Below, one piece after another: positions 1-10,229 of a stretch of 64,000 nt of DNA (positions are counted from its first letter, which is position 1; the number at the start of each line of letters is the position of its first letter). Both the position numbers and the translations under genes were made by a program. The stretch lies in assembly GCF_954871325.1 (NCBI RefSeq), contig NC_088777.1:25521366-25585365 (forward strand), read 5' to 3'. Below the pieces are notes generated by a model. It ran no database searches and was not told the DNA's origin. It was given only the letters and a program-made list of their open reading frames with translations. This DNA is from Gordionus sp. m RMFG-2023 (Eukaryota > Nematomorpha > Gordioida > Chordodea > Parachordodidae).

Positions 1-126
1 TGTTAAGTAAAAAAAAATGCTATCTATTTAAATAAAAAAAATGACATTAAACACTAATAAAACTTATATGCAAATTAAAAATACTATAAGAATTCCTATA
101 TAAAATTTATTGATAATTAATATAAA

Positions 127-515
127 CTAGTAGAAAGCCCGTCATAAATGACGGGGAATGAGATTTTTATTCATTTTTATAGATGTCATGCCAGATCCAA
201 GCTCACAATAAGAGGAAGCATATAATTATTAAAAAGTTTATCCAGACCAGCTCAACCCTTAATAATTTGTTAAGATATTCCCATGTCAGGTGCAAGCTAA
301 TATTAATTTTGAGGTTCCAAGCCCAGTCGTATCCAATATAATTTTGGAAATTTTTTCCCACCTCGGAAATAGTTAAATTTTTAATTGATTTATCATCATA
401 TGAAGGGGAATTATCTGATTTACCAATTAGTTTAAGATGTAAAAAAAAACATGTGAACTCCGTATTAAGGGAAACTGGGATGGGAAGGCCTGGGCAAACT
501 ACTTATTAGAGAATC
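127..515 (-). mobile_element. Non-autonomous Helitron, copy 1
   Basis: Read on the minus strand, the 3' end shows a perfect 7-bp hairpin (CCCGTCA, 4-base loop, TGACGGG), then a short spacer and CTAG followed by T at 127-126. That is the Helitron 3' signature. The 5' side (about 515) reads TCTCTAATAAG, resembling the TC-type Helitron start. No Rep/helicase is encoded, so it would depend on another element. The interior carries degenerate GCCCAG / AATTTTGAAAA motifs shared with copies at 17-19, 31-32 and 61-62 kb. Confidence 0.7.
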
Positions 516-803
516 ATGACAAATAAATAAAAATAACCGACTCTTTTACTTTTTGGTAATATGATCAATTATAATTATATATAAAAAATAAATTGTTGTT
601 TATTATATAGGGTTATTGTAGCTTTTCGGATAAATTTAATGTATGCTTGCATTTCCCAAATTATTTGTCTATATTTTATGTTAAGTAAAAAAAAATGCTA
701 TCTATTTAAATAAAAAAAATGACATTAAACACTAATAAAACTTATATGCAAATTAAAAATACTATAAGAATTCCTATATAAAATTTATTGATAATTAATA
801 TAA

Positions 804-1185
804 ACTAGTAGAAAGCCCGTCATAAATGACGGGAAATGAAATTTTTATTCATTTTTTACTATAGATGTCATGCCAGGTTCAAGCTCACAATATTAGGAAG
901 CATCCAAAAGTTTATCAAGCCCAGCTCAACCCTTAATAATTTGTAAAAGATATTCCCAAGGTGCAAGCTAATATTAATTTTGAGGTTCCAGCCCAGTCTT
1001 ACCCATTATAATTTTGAAAATTTTTTCCCGCCTCGTAGATAGTTAAATTTTTAATTGATTTATCATCACATGAAGGGGGAATATTTGATTTGCCAATTAG
1101 TCTAACTCTAATATGCAAAATATACATATTCCGTATTAAGGGAAACTGGGAAGCCCTGGGCAAACCACTTATTAGAGAATCATGA
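804..1185 (-). mobile_element. Non-autonomous Helitron, copy 2
   Basis: Second copy, inside the duplicated unit, with the same CCCGTCA/TGACGGG hairpin near 813-830 and CTAG at the 3' edge. The TCTCTAATAAG-type end lies near 1185 on the minus strand. It differs from copy 1 by several short deletions. Confidence 0.65.
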
Positions 1186-1658
1186 CAAATAAAATAAAAA
1201 TCGACTCTTATACTTTTTTGTAATATGATCAATTAAAATTATATCTAAAAAATAAATTGTTGTTTATTATATAGGGTTATTGTTATTTTCAGATAGATTT
1301 AATGTATGTCTTGCATTTCTGAAATTATTTGTCAAAGAATTTGATAAGGGATATATATTTTTATGTTAAGTATAAAAAAAATGATATCTATTTAAATTAC
1401 AAAAATGCCATTAAACACTAATGAAACTTATATGCAAATTATTTATATATTTTTTAAGATATTTTTTTTATTGACATATAAATTTAGGCTAATTTTTTTT
1501 TTAAAATAATGAGGAATAATTATTATGTTGTGTATTTGATAAAATTAAGAGCAAATCCTTGTTGACATTTTTATTTTTGATGGAAAAAGCGACAAAATAA
1601 ATCTGGAAGGTTGTCTGAAAAGGAAATAATTAATGTACAATTTCACATCATTTAGGGT

Positions 1659-1832
1659 AAGAGGTCTGCATTGGGCGGGTTTTTGGATAATATGCCCGCC
1701 CACTAAATGTTTAAAAAAATTTTTAACCTGCCCGCCCGCCCATTAGTCAGAAATTTTTTACCCGCCAGCCCATTATTTATAAAAAATTTTTTTACCCAAG
1801 CCCGCTATTTTAAGCATCTAATGACGAAATTC
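1659..1832 (-). mobile_element. hAT terminus (transposase 3' side), isolated from its body
   Basis: Begins AGAGGTCTGCATTGG and holds four G+C blocks (CCCGCCC type) separated by A/T runs. This matches, in reverse complement, the terminal 220 bases of the hAT copy at 55.8-56.6 kb. It breaks off after GCATCTAAT near 1830. The flanking octamer tttagggt (1651-1658) reappears next to the opposite terminus at 13003-13010. I infer that this is the missing end of the element whose transposase lies at 10.2-12.4 kb. Confidence 0.75.
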
Positions 1833-2492
1833 AGATAATTTTAAGTATTCTGGCGGGATCCTCCTATATAGGTCATCAAAATGACGTGTCACTTAGTCTT
1901 CCAGCTGATTTACATTCAACGACGCTTTATAATGCATTATTATGAATGAATCGTCAGTCTAATTATTGTCATACGTCATTGAATGGGATATTCCAATTCC
2001 TGGGGATTCGGAATGCCTTGGATTTATATCATTTGTCTTAAAGATGACGAACACGTGAGCAATGAATTGCAGACAATTTCCCTCTTTTTGCTTAAAAATT
2101 ATATAAAAACGGGTGTATAAATTTTAAAGTGTTTCAACATTTTCGAGCAAAATTTATTCAAATGATATGCCAATTTTTGGCTCCCTCGCTACCTTCCGTA
2201 TCCGACACCTATGTTAAAAAACGATCCTTGCTAGCATTTTAAGTATTTTATTTAAATAGGGGCTATATCCGCCCGGTCTCTCTTGGTCCAATTTAACCCT
2301 AACGAGCATATGAAATGTTTGGACACTGGACTCCTAGCAGATCTTTAAGGATATTTTCCCGCACTTGGCACCCTTGTGGAAGCAATGAGTACATGTATAA
2401 GTTCGAACTGATGATTGGAAATTGCTTAGAATATGATTAAGTGAAAAGGCTATTTTTTGGGACGATTATTGGAAAGGAAACCCTATATTCCA

Positions 2493-2551
<59 letters not shown>

Positions 2552-3293
2552 TTTGCGTCTTTTAAAATCCTTTTTTTTTATTGCAGTTGAATTGAAAGAT
2601 ACGAAATGATTCAAGTATGCACTTATTTCGGCACAATTTTAAAAACACTTTTTGTAAATGAAAAATTTGAAACAAAAGCTTATTTCCCCCTTTTGTTTGT
2701 TTTGTTATAATAAAGAAAAGGGAAGTATTTTTTTTTTAAATACTGGATTTAAAAACAGGAAATACCTAAAAGCTTTTTTTTCCCCTTCATTTCTTCTTAC
2801 AGTATATAATAATATTTGTGACAACTTGCTTAAAAAATTAGTTTAACTTGCTGTAATTATTATTATTTTTTAAAATTGTTATCAGTATGTAATTCTTACG
2901 ATAATTACGGCAAGTCAAACATGGTTATTTAATGAAGGAAGATGATTTTTTAGTTTGAAAATTGCGATTTTAATTTAAAATAATATTACATTATATAAAT
3001 GTGCTATATACATTCTCTTTCCTGTATATAAAAATAGTAGTGCATTACGAAATGATATTACACATGTGGACATTTAATACTTTGAGAAAAAAAGGATTAA
3101 AATATAAATATATTCGTAAGGTATATTATAGGAAATAAGTGTAGAAATAAATAATAAGGGCAAGTTTAAATTCTGCTTGATTCTTGACCCCAGAGATCTT
3201 GACTTGATAGGAGTCTAAATGTAGAATCTTATCAATTACCATCTCCTCTCCTTCTTACACAAAGATTTAACCTAAGACCACGCAAAATTGTGG
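1833..3293. other. Intergenic DNA, no gene recognised
   Basis: Mostly non-repetitive, moderately A+T-rich sequence at 1.85-2.4 kb, then a CA microsatellite and A+T-rich sequence. The ORF at 2658-2846 has low-complexity composition and no recognisable motif. Nothing else supported. Confidence 0.5.
2496..2550. repeat. (CA)n microsatellite
   Basis: About 27 uninterrupted CA dinucleotides. Confidence 0.98.
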
Positions 3294-3299
3294 ATCCAG

Positions 3300-3542
3300 C
3301 TAGAGGTCTGCTATGAGCGGCCTTTTAGCCAAAAAGCCCTTCCACTCGTTGTTTTTATGGCTGGTTTGGCTATTTAAACATATAATACGCAATATTATAA
3401 AATAAAACTTATTTAAAAAAATTTACCCGCTCACGCCCGCTATAAAATTTTTTTTAACGCGCCCGTCACCAGCCCAAAACTCGACCGTGCCCATTCAAAA
3501 TATGGGCACTGGGCTAAAAACCCGCTCGATGCAGGCTTCTAG
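3300..3542. mobile_element. hAT-type MITE, about 240 bp
   Basis: Left end AGAGGTCTGC and right end, in reverse complement, AGAAGCCTGC, followed by similar GAGCGG...TTTTAGCC blocks. Flanks carry tccagct on both sides, an imperfect 8-bp duplication (atccagct / ttccagct). The tips match the AGAGGTCTGC family at 1.66 and 13.0 kb. Non-coding. Confidence 0.7.
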
Positions 3543-4295
3543 TTCCAGCTTCCTGCTTCTCCAGTACTGCTGCTCGGGTCAGTATTTCTTAAATTAAACC
3601 AATCAGAGCCCAAGTTTTGGGCCGAGCAGCACTTCTCTGGGTTTCGTTAATTTTTACCAGTAGGCAACCATTAAAATTATAAGTTTTTTCTCCCCTAACC
3701 TTTTGTTTAGTTTTTTTTAAACCCTCTCACAAAACGAACAATAAAAATGTTTTTTTTAATTCTTATTTCATAATTTTTAAAAACGTTTTTATTATGAAAA
3801 GCATTTATTTTTTAAAAAAAATTATAATTTTTAAAAACGCAACTTGAATGGCCGGCCATAAGTTAAATATTTATCAATTTTTTTAAGAAAAATATTTAAA
3901 AATCGCATTATAAATTTATTTTTTTTTGAGCTGTTATGTTTAATGTAAAATTAAATTAAATTTATTCGTAGATATATATATAATGTTAATTTAATTTATG
4001 CGTTAATGCGATGTTATACAGGGAAAAGGGAGAACGGGGTCATTATAGTCCATTCCGTTTCCAAGAAACAGAGATTTATATAAAAAAAAAGTGATTAATA
4101 TTGGATTGGATTTACATTATTATATTTAAAATTTATAAAAATTTATTGGTTTTTGGAATTCATAAAAGAAGAGATTTATTACGTCATTTTTCAAAATTAT
4201 GTTCGGCTCGAGGTCATTATTTCCAACATGTATGTATTTTTTAAAATTCAAAATATACGTTGTTTGTAATGTAATTAAAGTTTTTTTTTTGTTAT
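3543..4295. other. A+T-rich intergenic DNA
   Basis: Homopolymer-rich A/T sequence with no ORF or element boundary I can support. Confidence 0.5.
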
Positions 4296-4303
4296 ATATA
4301 ATT

Positions 4304-4477
4304 CAGAGTTGTTAAAAGATACTTTTTAAATGGATCTAGATACAGATACATCGTCTAAAATAATATCTAGATACAGATACTTTAATCAAAAATCTATCTA
4401 GATACAGATAAGATACCACATTTTTATATCTAGATACAGGATCTAGATACAAGTATCTAGATCCTTTAACAACTCTG
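4304..4477. mobile_element. hAT-type MITE with GTATCTAGATAC subterminal repeats
   Basis: The ends are CAGAGTTGTTAAA at the left and the inverse TTTAACAACTCTG at the right. The interior repeats the motif ATCTAGATAC about six times. Flanks atataatt (4296-4303) and atatattt (4478-4485) form a 7/8 target duplication. The same ends and subterminal motif bound the larger hAT at 48762-52433, its likely transposase-bearing relative. Confidence 0.85.
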
Positions 4478-4580
4478 ATATATTTTGACGAATTGTCAAC
4501 ATTTTGTCGATCATTATTGGATTCGGAATTTATGGATGGTGGAATCTTTGATACCTTTGTTTAGCGAGTATTAAATATAT

Positions 4581-4763
4581 CAGCGACCTTTACAGAGATA
4601 TCATTTTGCACGGTCCGGCCCGAATTTTTTTTTTAAAAACATATTATTTTTAATTTTTATAGCTAATAATAGCGATTTTAAAATATTCGGTTATAAAAAT
4701 ATACGGCCCGGCCCAGCTCGGGTATATTTAAAAAAAGTTAAAATATGGGCCTGTAGGTCTCTG
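4581..4763. mobile_element. hAT-type MITE with GGCCCGG subterminal blocks
   Basis: Starts CAGCGACCTTTACAGAGA and ends CCTGTAGGTCTCTG. A perfect 8-bp duplication aaatatat flanks it (4573-4580 and 4764-4771). GGTCCGGCCCG and CGGCCCGGCCC blocks sit near the ends. Tip and order of motifs match the 1.8-kb hAT at 28510-30309. Confidence 0.9.
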
Positions 4764-4771
4764 AAATATAT

Positions 4772-6050
4772 TATATCCAAGAATTAACCTAAAATAGTGT
4801 CTTTATCCAATCCAATGGATTTCAAGAACATTAGCTAAGTCTTACTCAATAATAAGAACAATTTTTTTTATTTTCTCAAAAAAAAAAGAAATAAATCTTG
4901 TCGGTAAATAGCTTCAGACGCGTAGCCATTGGTGGAAGGGAGAAATTCCTTTCCATCGCCAATTTGCCTGTTCTCGTAAATATCATTTTAAGCTAATAAA
5001 AATTTTCAGCCATCACACCCTTCCCACCAGCTCTCCTCCCAAAAATTTATACTATATATCATCATTATAGGAAAGAATTTGAAAAGAAAAATTAATAATT
5101 TTTTAACATAACGACTTATAATTCAAAGTGAAACCACTAAATTGTTAAGGCCTACACTAAGTGGACTTAATGATCTGCCACAAAATTTATGAGGAAAAAA
5201 ATTCGCCTAGTAGTGTCCCCGCCTCCCTTAGCAAAATCCTGGATACACCAGTGAATTGCCTCATAAAAAAATCATTTTAACTTTGTCATATAAAGAAATC
5301 GACACAGTGGCGTATTGGGTGGGTAGGGAGTTAAGTATGAAATCCCCTTCCTCATGGAAAATTCTAAAGTCTAACTCTTTTTTAAATCGTTTAAAGATAC
5401 AAATTCTTTATCCTATCCGAGGGAAAAGACTACGCATCTACGGCTTCTAATCAAGAAGAACGTTATTGACTCTGATCAGTTAGGATTTTCTTGCTAATTT
5501 TTTTTTAATTTCGGGTTTAACTCAAATTTGATTTTGGGGCAACCCTGATCCCATTGCGTCTAATAAGAATACGGAACACTTGAGTATTTTATTTTGTAAT
5601 AATAATATATAGATATATACAATATATATTTTAAAATCAATAATCCTTTTAATTTCTGAACTCGTAAAAAGAGAATGATTTTAATAGACCAATCTTAATC
5701 TCAACATGGGAAAAGGAGGAAAAAATAAAATATGATTATCATTAAAAAAAATAATAATATATTTTATTATTATTACAGTATGTAGAAAATGATTAATCAT
5801 TAAAGATTAAGATGATTATTATTTTTAAAAAAATATCGCGAAATAAACGCTTTATTATTTATTACGCAACATTTTTATAATTGAAATATTGATCTCCCCT
5901 CCCACCCCCCACCAATGCCACTCATTATTTTAATCTTTTTCTATGTCATCCAGCCCCGCTAGGAAACTTGTGTGATTTTAATGAATTTAAAATTAGGTTT
6001 TCTCGTTTGCCCTTAAATCACGGGAGAAATGAAACTACCGGGTTTTTGAC
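4772..6050. other. Intergenic DNA, no gene recognised
   Basis: Contains one 64-codon ORF (5256-5450, +) without recognisable motifs. The rest is A+T-rich. A short run of denser G+C sequence at 4.9-5.05 kb shows no open frame of note. Confidence 0.45.
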
Positions 6051-6381
6051 TAGAGATGTGCAAAAGTATGCCCGGCTCGAACGGGTTTCGGGCCGGGTCG
6101 GGTCGGGCCTTAGAAATTTTTTAAAATATATCTAATTTATCAATTTTATGTTGAATTTTCTTATGCTAAATAAAAATGTGTGATTTTATTTATAGAAAGT
6201 AGCCATATAACATGTATCGTTTATTTTGAGTAATTATAAAATTATTTCTATATTTAAATAAATTAGGGCCAGGCCGGCAAAATTTTTTTAAAAAAATTTG
6301 GGGTTCGGGCCGGGTCGGATTCGGAAAAATAAAAATTCGATCCGGTAAGTTAGGGGAGGGTAAGGGGTTCGGTTCGAGATA
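6051..6381. mobile_element. hAT-like MITE related to the 31.4-kb copy
   Basis: Left tip TAGAGATGTGCAAAAG, then CGGGCCGGGTCGGG blocks at both ends. The A+T centre (about 6115-6230) is clearly homologous to 31530-31640, and a further fragment lies at 33328-33410. The right tip and target duplication are not clear here. The minus ORF across it is an artefact of the G+C blocks. Confidence 0.65.
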
Positions 6382-7335
6382 ATGTTTTTCCCCTTTTATT
6401 TTTGTGCCGTAGAGAAAATTAAAAGGCATAAAATAATGATTATGACGATAATAAATAAAAGTTATAAAATCATAAAATGATATTATCCATATAGTAATTT
6501 ATCGCAATTGGCAAGTTATTTGATGTTTTTTTAAAAAAATTTTTTTTATATCTATCACATTCACAGTGAAATGTAATGTATTATATAATAATTATAATTG
6601 ATTATTTGATTAACGATGTTAATAACATTAAAAAGTATCTAATTCACAATGAGCGAAGATCTTTTGATCTAATACAAATAATATATTTTTTCCTTATTTC
6701 TTATACACATCTCATAAGTAGGCTAGGCAAATGGAAAAAATTTTGAAATTTTTTTCGAAATCGAATAAAGAATAGTAAATTTTAAGAGATCTTGCGAACT
6801 CTCGTCATTGTTTATAATAATAGTTATATCATGTAGACCACCTAACCCCAGTTCACGTAAGGTCCCTCATCCACACATCACGAAGCATGATGTAAGGGAA
6901 TGAATAACCCCCCCCCCCCCTTAACTTTAGAAAAATAGAACGAAATATATGCGTGACCTCTAATTTATTCCCTTTATCTCTTTAATTCAAAGACGGGCAA
7001 AAACCTGGCCCGTTACATTTTATAGCCTCATATAAAAAAATTATCGATATTCGGTTACAATATAAGGCAGGGCCTAATATTGACCAGTTAATTTAGCGTG
7101 TATGGTCACCTGATATTGGCTAGGTCCCTACATTGTAACGCTAAATTTGTTTAAGGCTACAAAATATTTTTGTGCTATATGATTAGTATCTACCTCCGAA
7201 ATATCTTCGTGCTACTATTTACAGACTGCACTTTTGTGTATCGAGAATATTTGTAAATAAATGTATGCGATTTTATTTCCTTTATTAACGGCACCAAAAA
7301 AAATGGCTTAATTTTTTTTTATATATATATAACAG

Positions 7336-7501
7336 TGAACAATCGATCGTGGCCGTGAAGGCCAGCGTAATGTTGTACGACGACGGCGTTAAAAAATGGA
7401 CCCATTGCGGAACGTGCCCCGGTATCTCCAAGGTTCAAGTGTACCATCATTCGATTCATAACTCCTTCCGGGTCGTGGGAAGAAAGATCAACGATCACGA
7501 A
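7336..7501 (+). CDS. ena: Enabled/VASP family protein, EVH1-domain exon (exon 2)
   Basis: The frame reads (S)EQSIVAVKASVMLYDDG, then KKW, ISKVQVYHHS, and SFRVVGRKINDHE. These are the first ~55 residues of the EVH1 domain of Ena/VASP proteins, which binds proline-rich FPPPP-type ligands and places these actin-filament elongation factors at leading edges and adhesions. The acceptor is ACAG at 7332-7335, which leaves the Ser codon split. Family members usually have a tiny first exon ending in Met-Ser, and this start fits that. The donor GTAAAT at 7502 follows the Glu codon in phase 0, where vertebrate relatives also break before VVIN. The ORF continuing to 7549 is intron. I could not find the other exons in the window. 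G+C content is well above its surroundings. Whether the exon sits inside a disrupted hAT element is discussed in the findings. Confidence 0.88.
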
Positions 7502-10059
7502 GTAAATCTCTCAATATTACATGTCATTTTGCGCGCCATTTTGAGTTGAACCTTAGCGAATAACGCGGATTTTGGGAAAGTTAAATTGAGACCGGGACAT
7601 AGTTAACGGCGGTAGTTAACATGTTATCGCGGACCGGGCTAAATTTGTTAAAGATTAGATGTTTAACTTTGAAGAGCTCGCTGCCTCAGTCAGCGAAAAT
7701 CGCCAATACCTCTTCCCCGTAGTTGTTGATGGCTAGAGTGTGGTATATAAATCCTTCTATTTACGCCTGCGATAAACTCCAATTTTTTTTTGACTGTCAT
7801 ACCGTAAACGACGCGAATGTTGATTAGCGGATAGTTAGAATAAGCTCTTTTTACCGAAAAATAATATAAATGTCCAGCAATAGCTAGGACATTTTTAAAG
7901 GGCTAATTCTCATTCTTGGCTCTATGAAATTTTTAACCAGACACCTCTTTGCCTAAATATGACGGGTCCAAATTAATATTTATATTTGTATCGTAGATCA
8001 TTTTTTAAAATCTGATTTATCGAATTGGTCAATTTAGCTATTACATTACAACCCGATAACCGATATTTTAAAATACAAAAAATAAGATTCGATACATGTC
8101 TAGTTGAATTTACGTGTGTGTGACACTTAAATCTAATTTAATTTTTAATGAATATATACATGAATGGAATGGATCCACCTCCCAGGGATTAGGAAGGAAT
8201 TGATGAAAGTTAAAGAGGATTGGATTTAAAAAGCGAAGTAATAAGTAAGTAACAGATTAAAATAAATCTGTATGCATTTTAAAAAAAAAATAAAATAAGT
8301 TTTAGTTAATAAATTGATATGTAATAGGATTAAATGTGAATGAAATTTTCATTGTCATCTTTCCTCCTATAAAAGTGGGTCGCATGTTGGTAAAAAAAAG
8401 ATCTTCTCCCTATAAATTAAGTGTTTGACATTGATAATTTAAATAGGATGAATACATTTTAAATTCTTTGTAATAGAATGCATTATCCTCCGCTAGAGTT
8501 ACTCATAGATTAAAAACCTATCAGCGGCAGGCAATATATATTTGTAAACTAAGATTTGAATATCTATTAACAAATTCTCGAGGTTTGCATAATATTATTT
8601 TGGTTCATATCTTAATTTAAAATCGATCAAATCGCGTTAAACCACACCTACTAGTCATAACTGTCTCGGCTCGGCTGACCTTCGCTTAAAAAAATGACCT
8701 TTATTATAATGGATTTTATTCCCCTTCCATCCAATCTTCTCCTTATGGCTTATTCACGCGAAAACATTTTTGTCATTCATATGTTATATATTAAAAACGT
8801 GAAGAATATTGTAGTATCCCCTTTTTCATTATAACCAAAAATTTGATCAATAATTTATGACTCGAAAAAATCCCTTTACAAACTAATTTACATCTGGAAA
8901 TTATTAGCTTCAAAATAATAGCTTTTATGAATTACATGATTTATGAAGGATATCATATCATATCATTACTAAAATACTTATTTATTACTCGCCTTATAAA
9001 ATAATAATTAAATTAATGGGATCTAAAAACAAAAAATTTTTTGAAATTTGATAAGTCAAAATTAAAGGCACAATTATGTTAATTTTCCAAAAAAAAATTC
9101 GATAATGTTTTGTTTTTTGGCATATTTGCAATTCCACTGCTGCGGAGCATGGATATGGGAGTGGGATAGTGCCAATTAGTGGAATTAGTGTTGTCGAAAA
9201 TCTCGATTTATTCGTTCAACGCGGAAATATATTTCTCGGATTATCGCGTCGCCTAGCTTTTTATCATTTACGCGTGGTTCTAACATTAGATTTGGTCGTG
9301 GCATTGCTCACACCATTCTTTTGCCAACACCCAAGTGGTCTTCCTTGGTCCTGAATTTGGTTGCACTTTTGTCACTTGATGATATTTGTAAAGTTTAAAT
9401 CTTTTAGGGCATCATTTTATACTTATAAAATACAATATTGTTTTGTACATTCTTTTCACCCTTACGTTTTTCTACATTCACCCAATACCCCCTAGATTCT
9501 CCTCGAGTGAATGACACTGATTCATGATTCATATATGGCTAGAAGGGTATCTCCTCCTACTGGGATCCCCTCTCCCCTAGTGTTAGAGGTCCCTACATTT
9601 ATCGCTATAAGTTTCAACCTTTTTTTTTAATCGTTAGAATTTTATTTTTTTTAAAAAAAATGTAATTTATGTTTAATTTTTTTTTTTAAAATGAGTAATT
9701 TCAAATCCGTAATACCTGCCATTGTTTTTATATGAATCATTACCAGAAATAACGTAACGCTATAAGCTTCGCCTTCTATAAAGGCGTAACACGTAAGGCA
9801 CGCCTTTTCCTTCTTTTATTCGTTATTTTTTTGTAAAAAAATATATGATTATATAAGCAACAAAAAATATCTTTTTTAAATGAAATGAAGAATGAGAAGA
9901 AGAAAAAAATTTAAAAATCGTTTAGTTTAAAAGTGGCCGGTCGCCTTTTAACAACTTATTATTGCGTAAATACAAAGATGCAAAATATAATTTTTGAAAT
10001 ATTATTTTTAAAAAAAATTTTAAAAACAAAAGTTCATATTTTTGGATTAAAAAACAAAT
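7502..10059. other. Intron or intergenic DNA downstream of the EVH1 exon
   Basis: No next Ena exon (expected to start VVIN) was recognised. Around 8.56-8.64 kb there is a distant copy of the interior of the 30.46-kb MITE (the CTATTAAC...TCTCGAGG stretch). Around 7.98-8.10 kb an ACCCGATAACCGATATTT stretch resembles the element at 32.6 kb. The 61-codon ORF at 9169-9354 has no recognised motif. Confidence 0.45.
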
Positions 10060-10229
10060 AAATAGTTTCAACATTACATCTCTATAAGTTTTATAATTTA
10101 GGAAATTACTATATTAAGCTTAAAAAATATTCAATTTAAATTATGGATAATTTATTTTATCAAATAAAATATTTATAAAATATAAATATAAAATAAATAT
10201 TATAGTAATTATAATGCAAAAATAATAAT

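Larger units (their letters stand above)
1..1441 (-). repeat. Tandem array of a 680-bp unit containing a small Helitron
   Basis: Seen: the sequence at 1-678 repeats at 679-1363, and a third, partial copy runs 1364-1441. The first 160 bases of copies 1 and 2 are nearly identical; later parts differ by small indels. Each full unit contains a minus-strand Helitron-like piece (see next entries) plus about 290 bases of other A+T-rich sequence. The Helitron was therefore probably present before the unit was duplicated. No coding potential is visible; the minus ORF at 999-1232 is accidental. Confidence 0.85.

Noticed and set aside
2098-2112. TATA box of a promoter (ATTATATAAAAACGGG)
   Set aside because: A+T-rich background makes such words common, and no coding start follows within a few hundred bases.
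6190-6429. Minus ORF with a Pro-rich LPSPNLPDRIF stretch
   Set aside because: It is a translation of the G+C blocks of a MITE.
9169-9354. The next exon of the Enabled gene
   Set aside because: The ORF is open and moderately G+C-rich but lacks any of the VVIN, FHQW or YGLNF motifs expected there.
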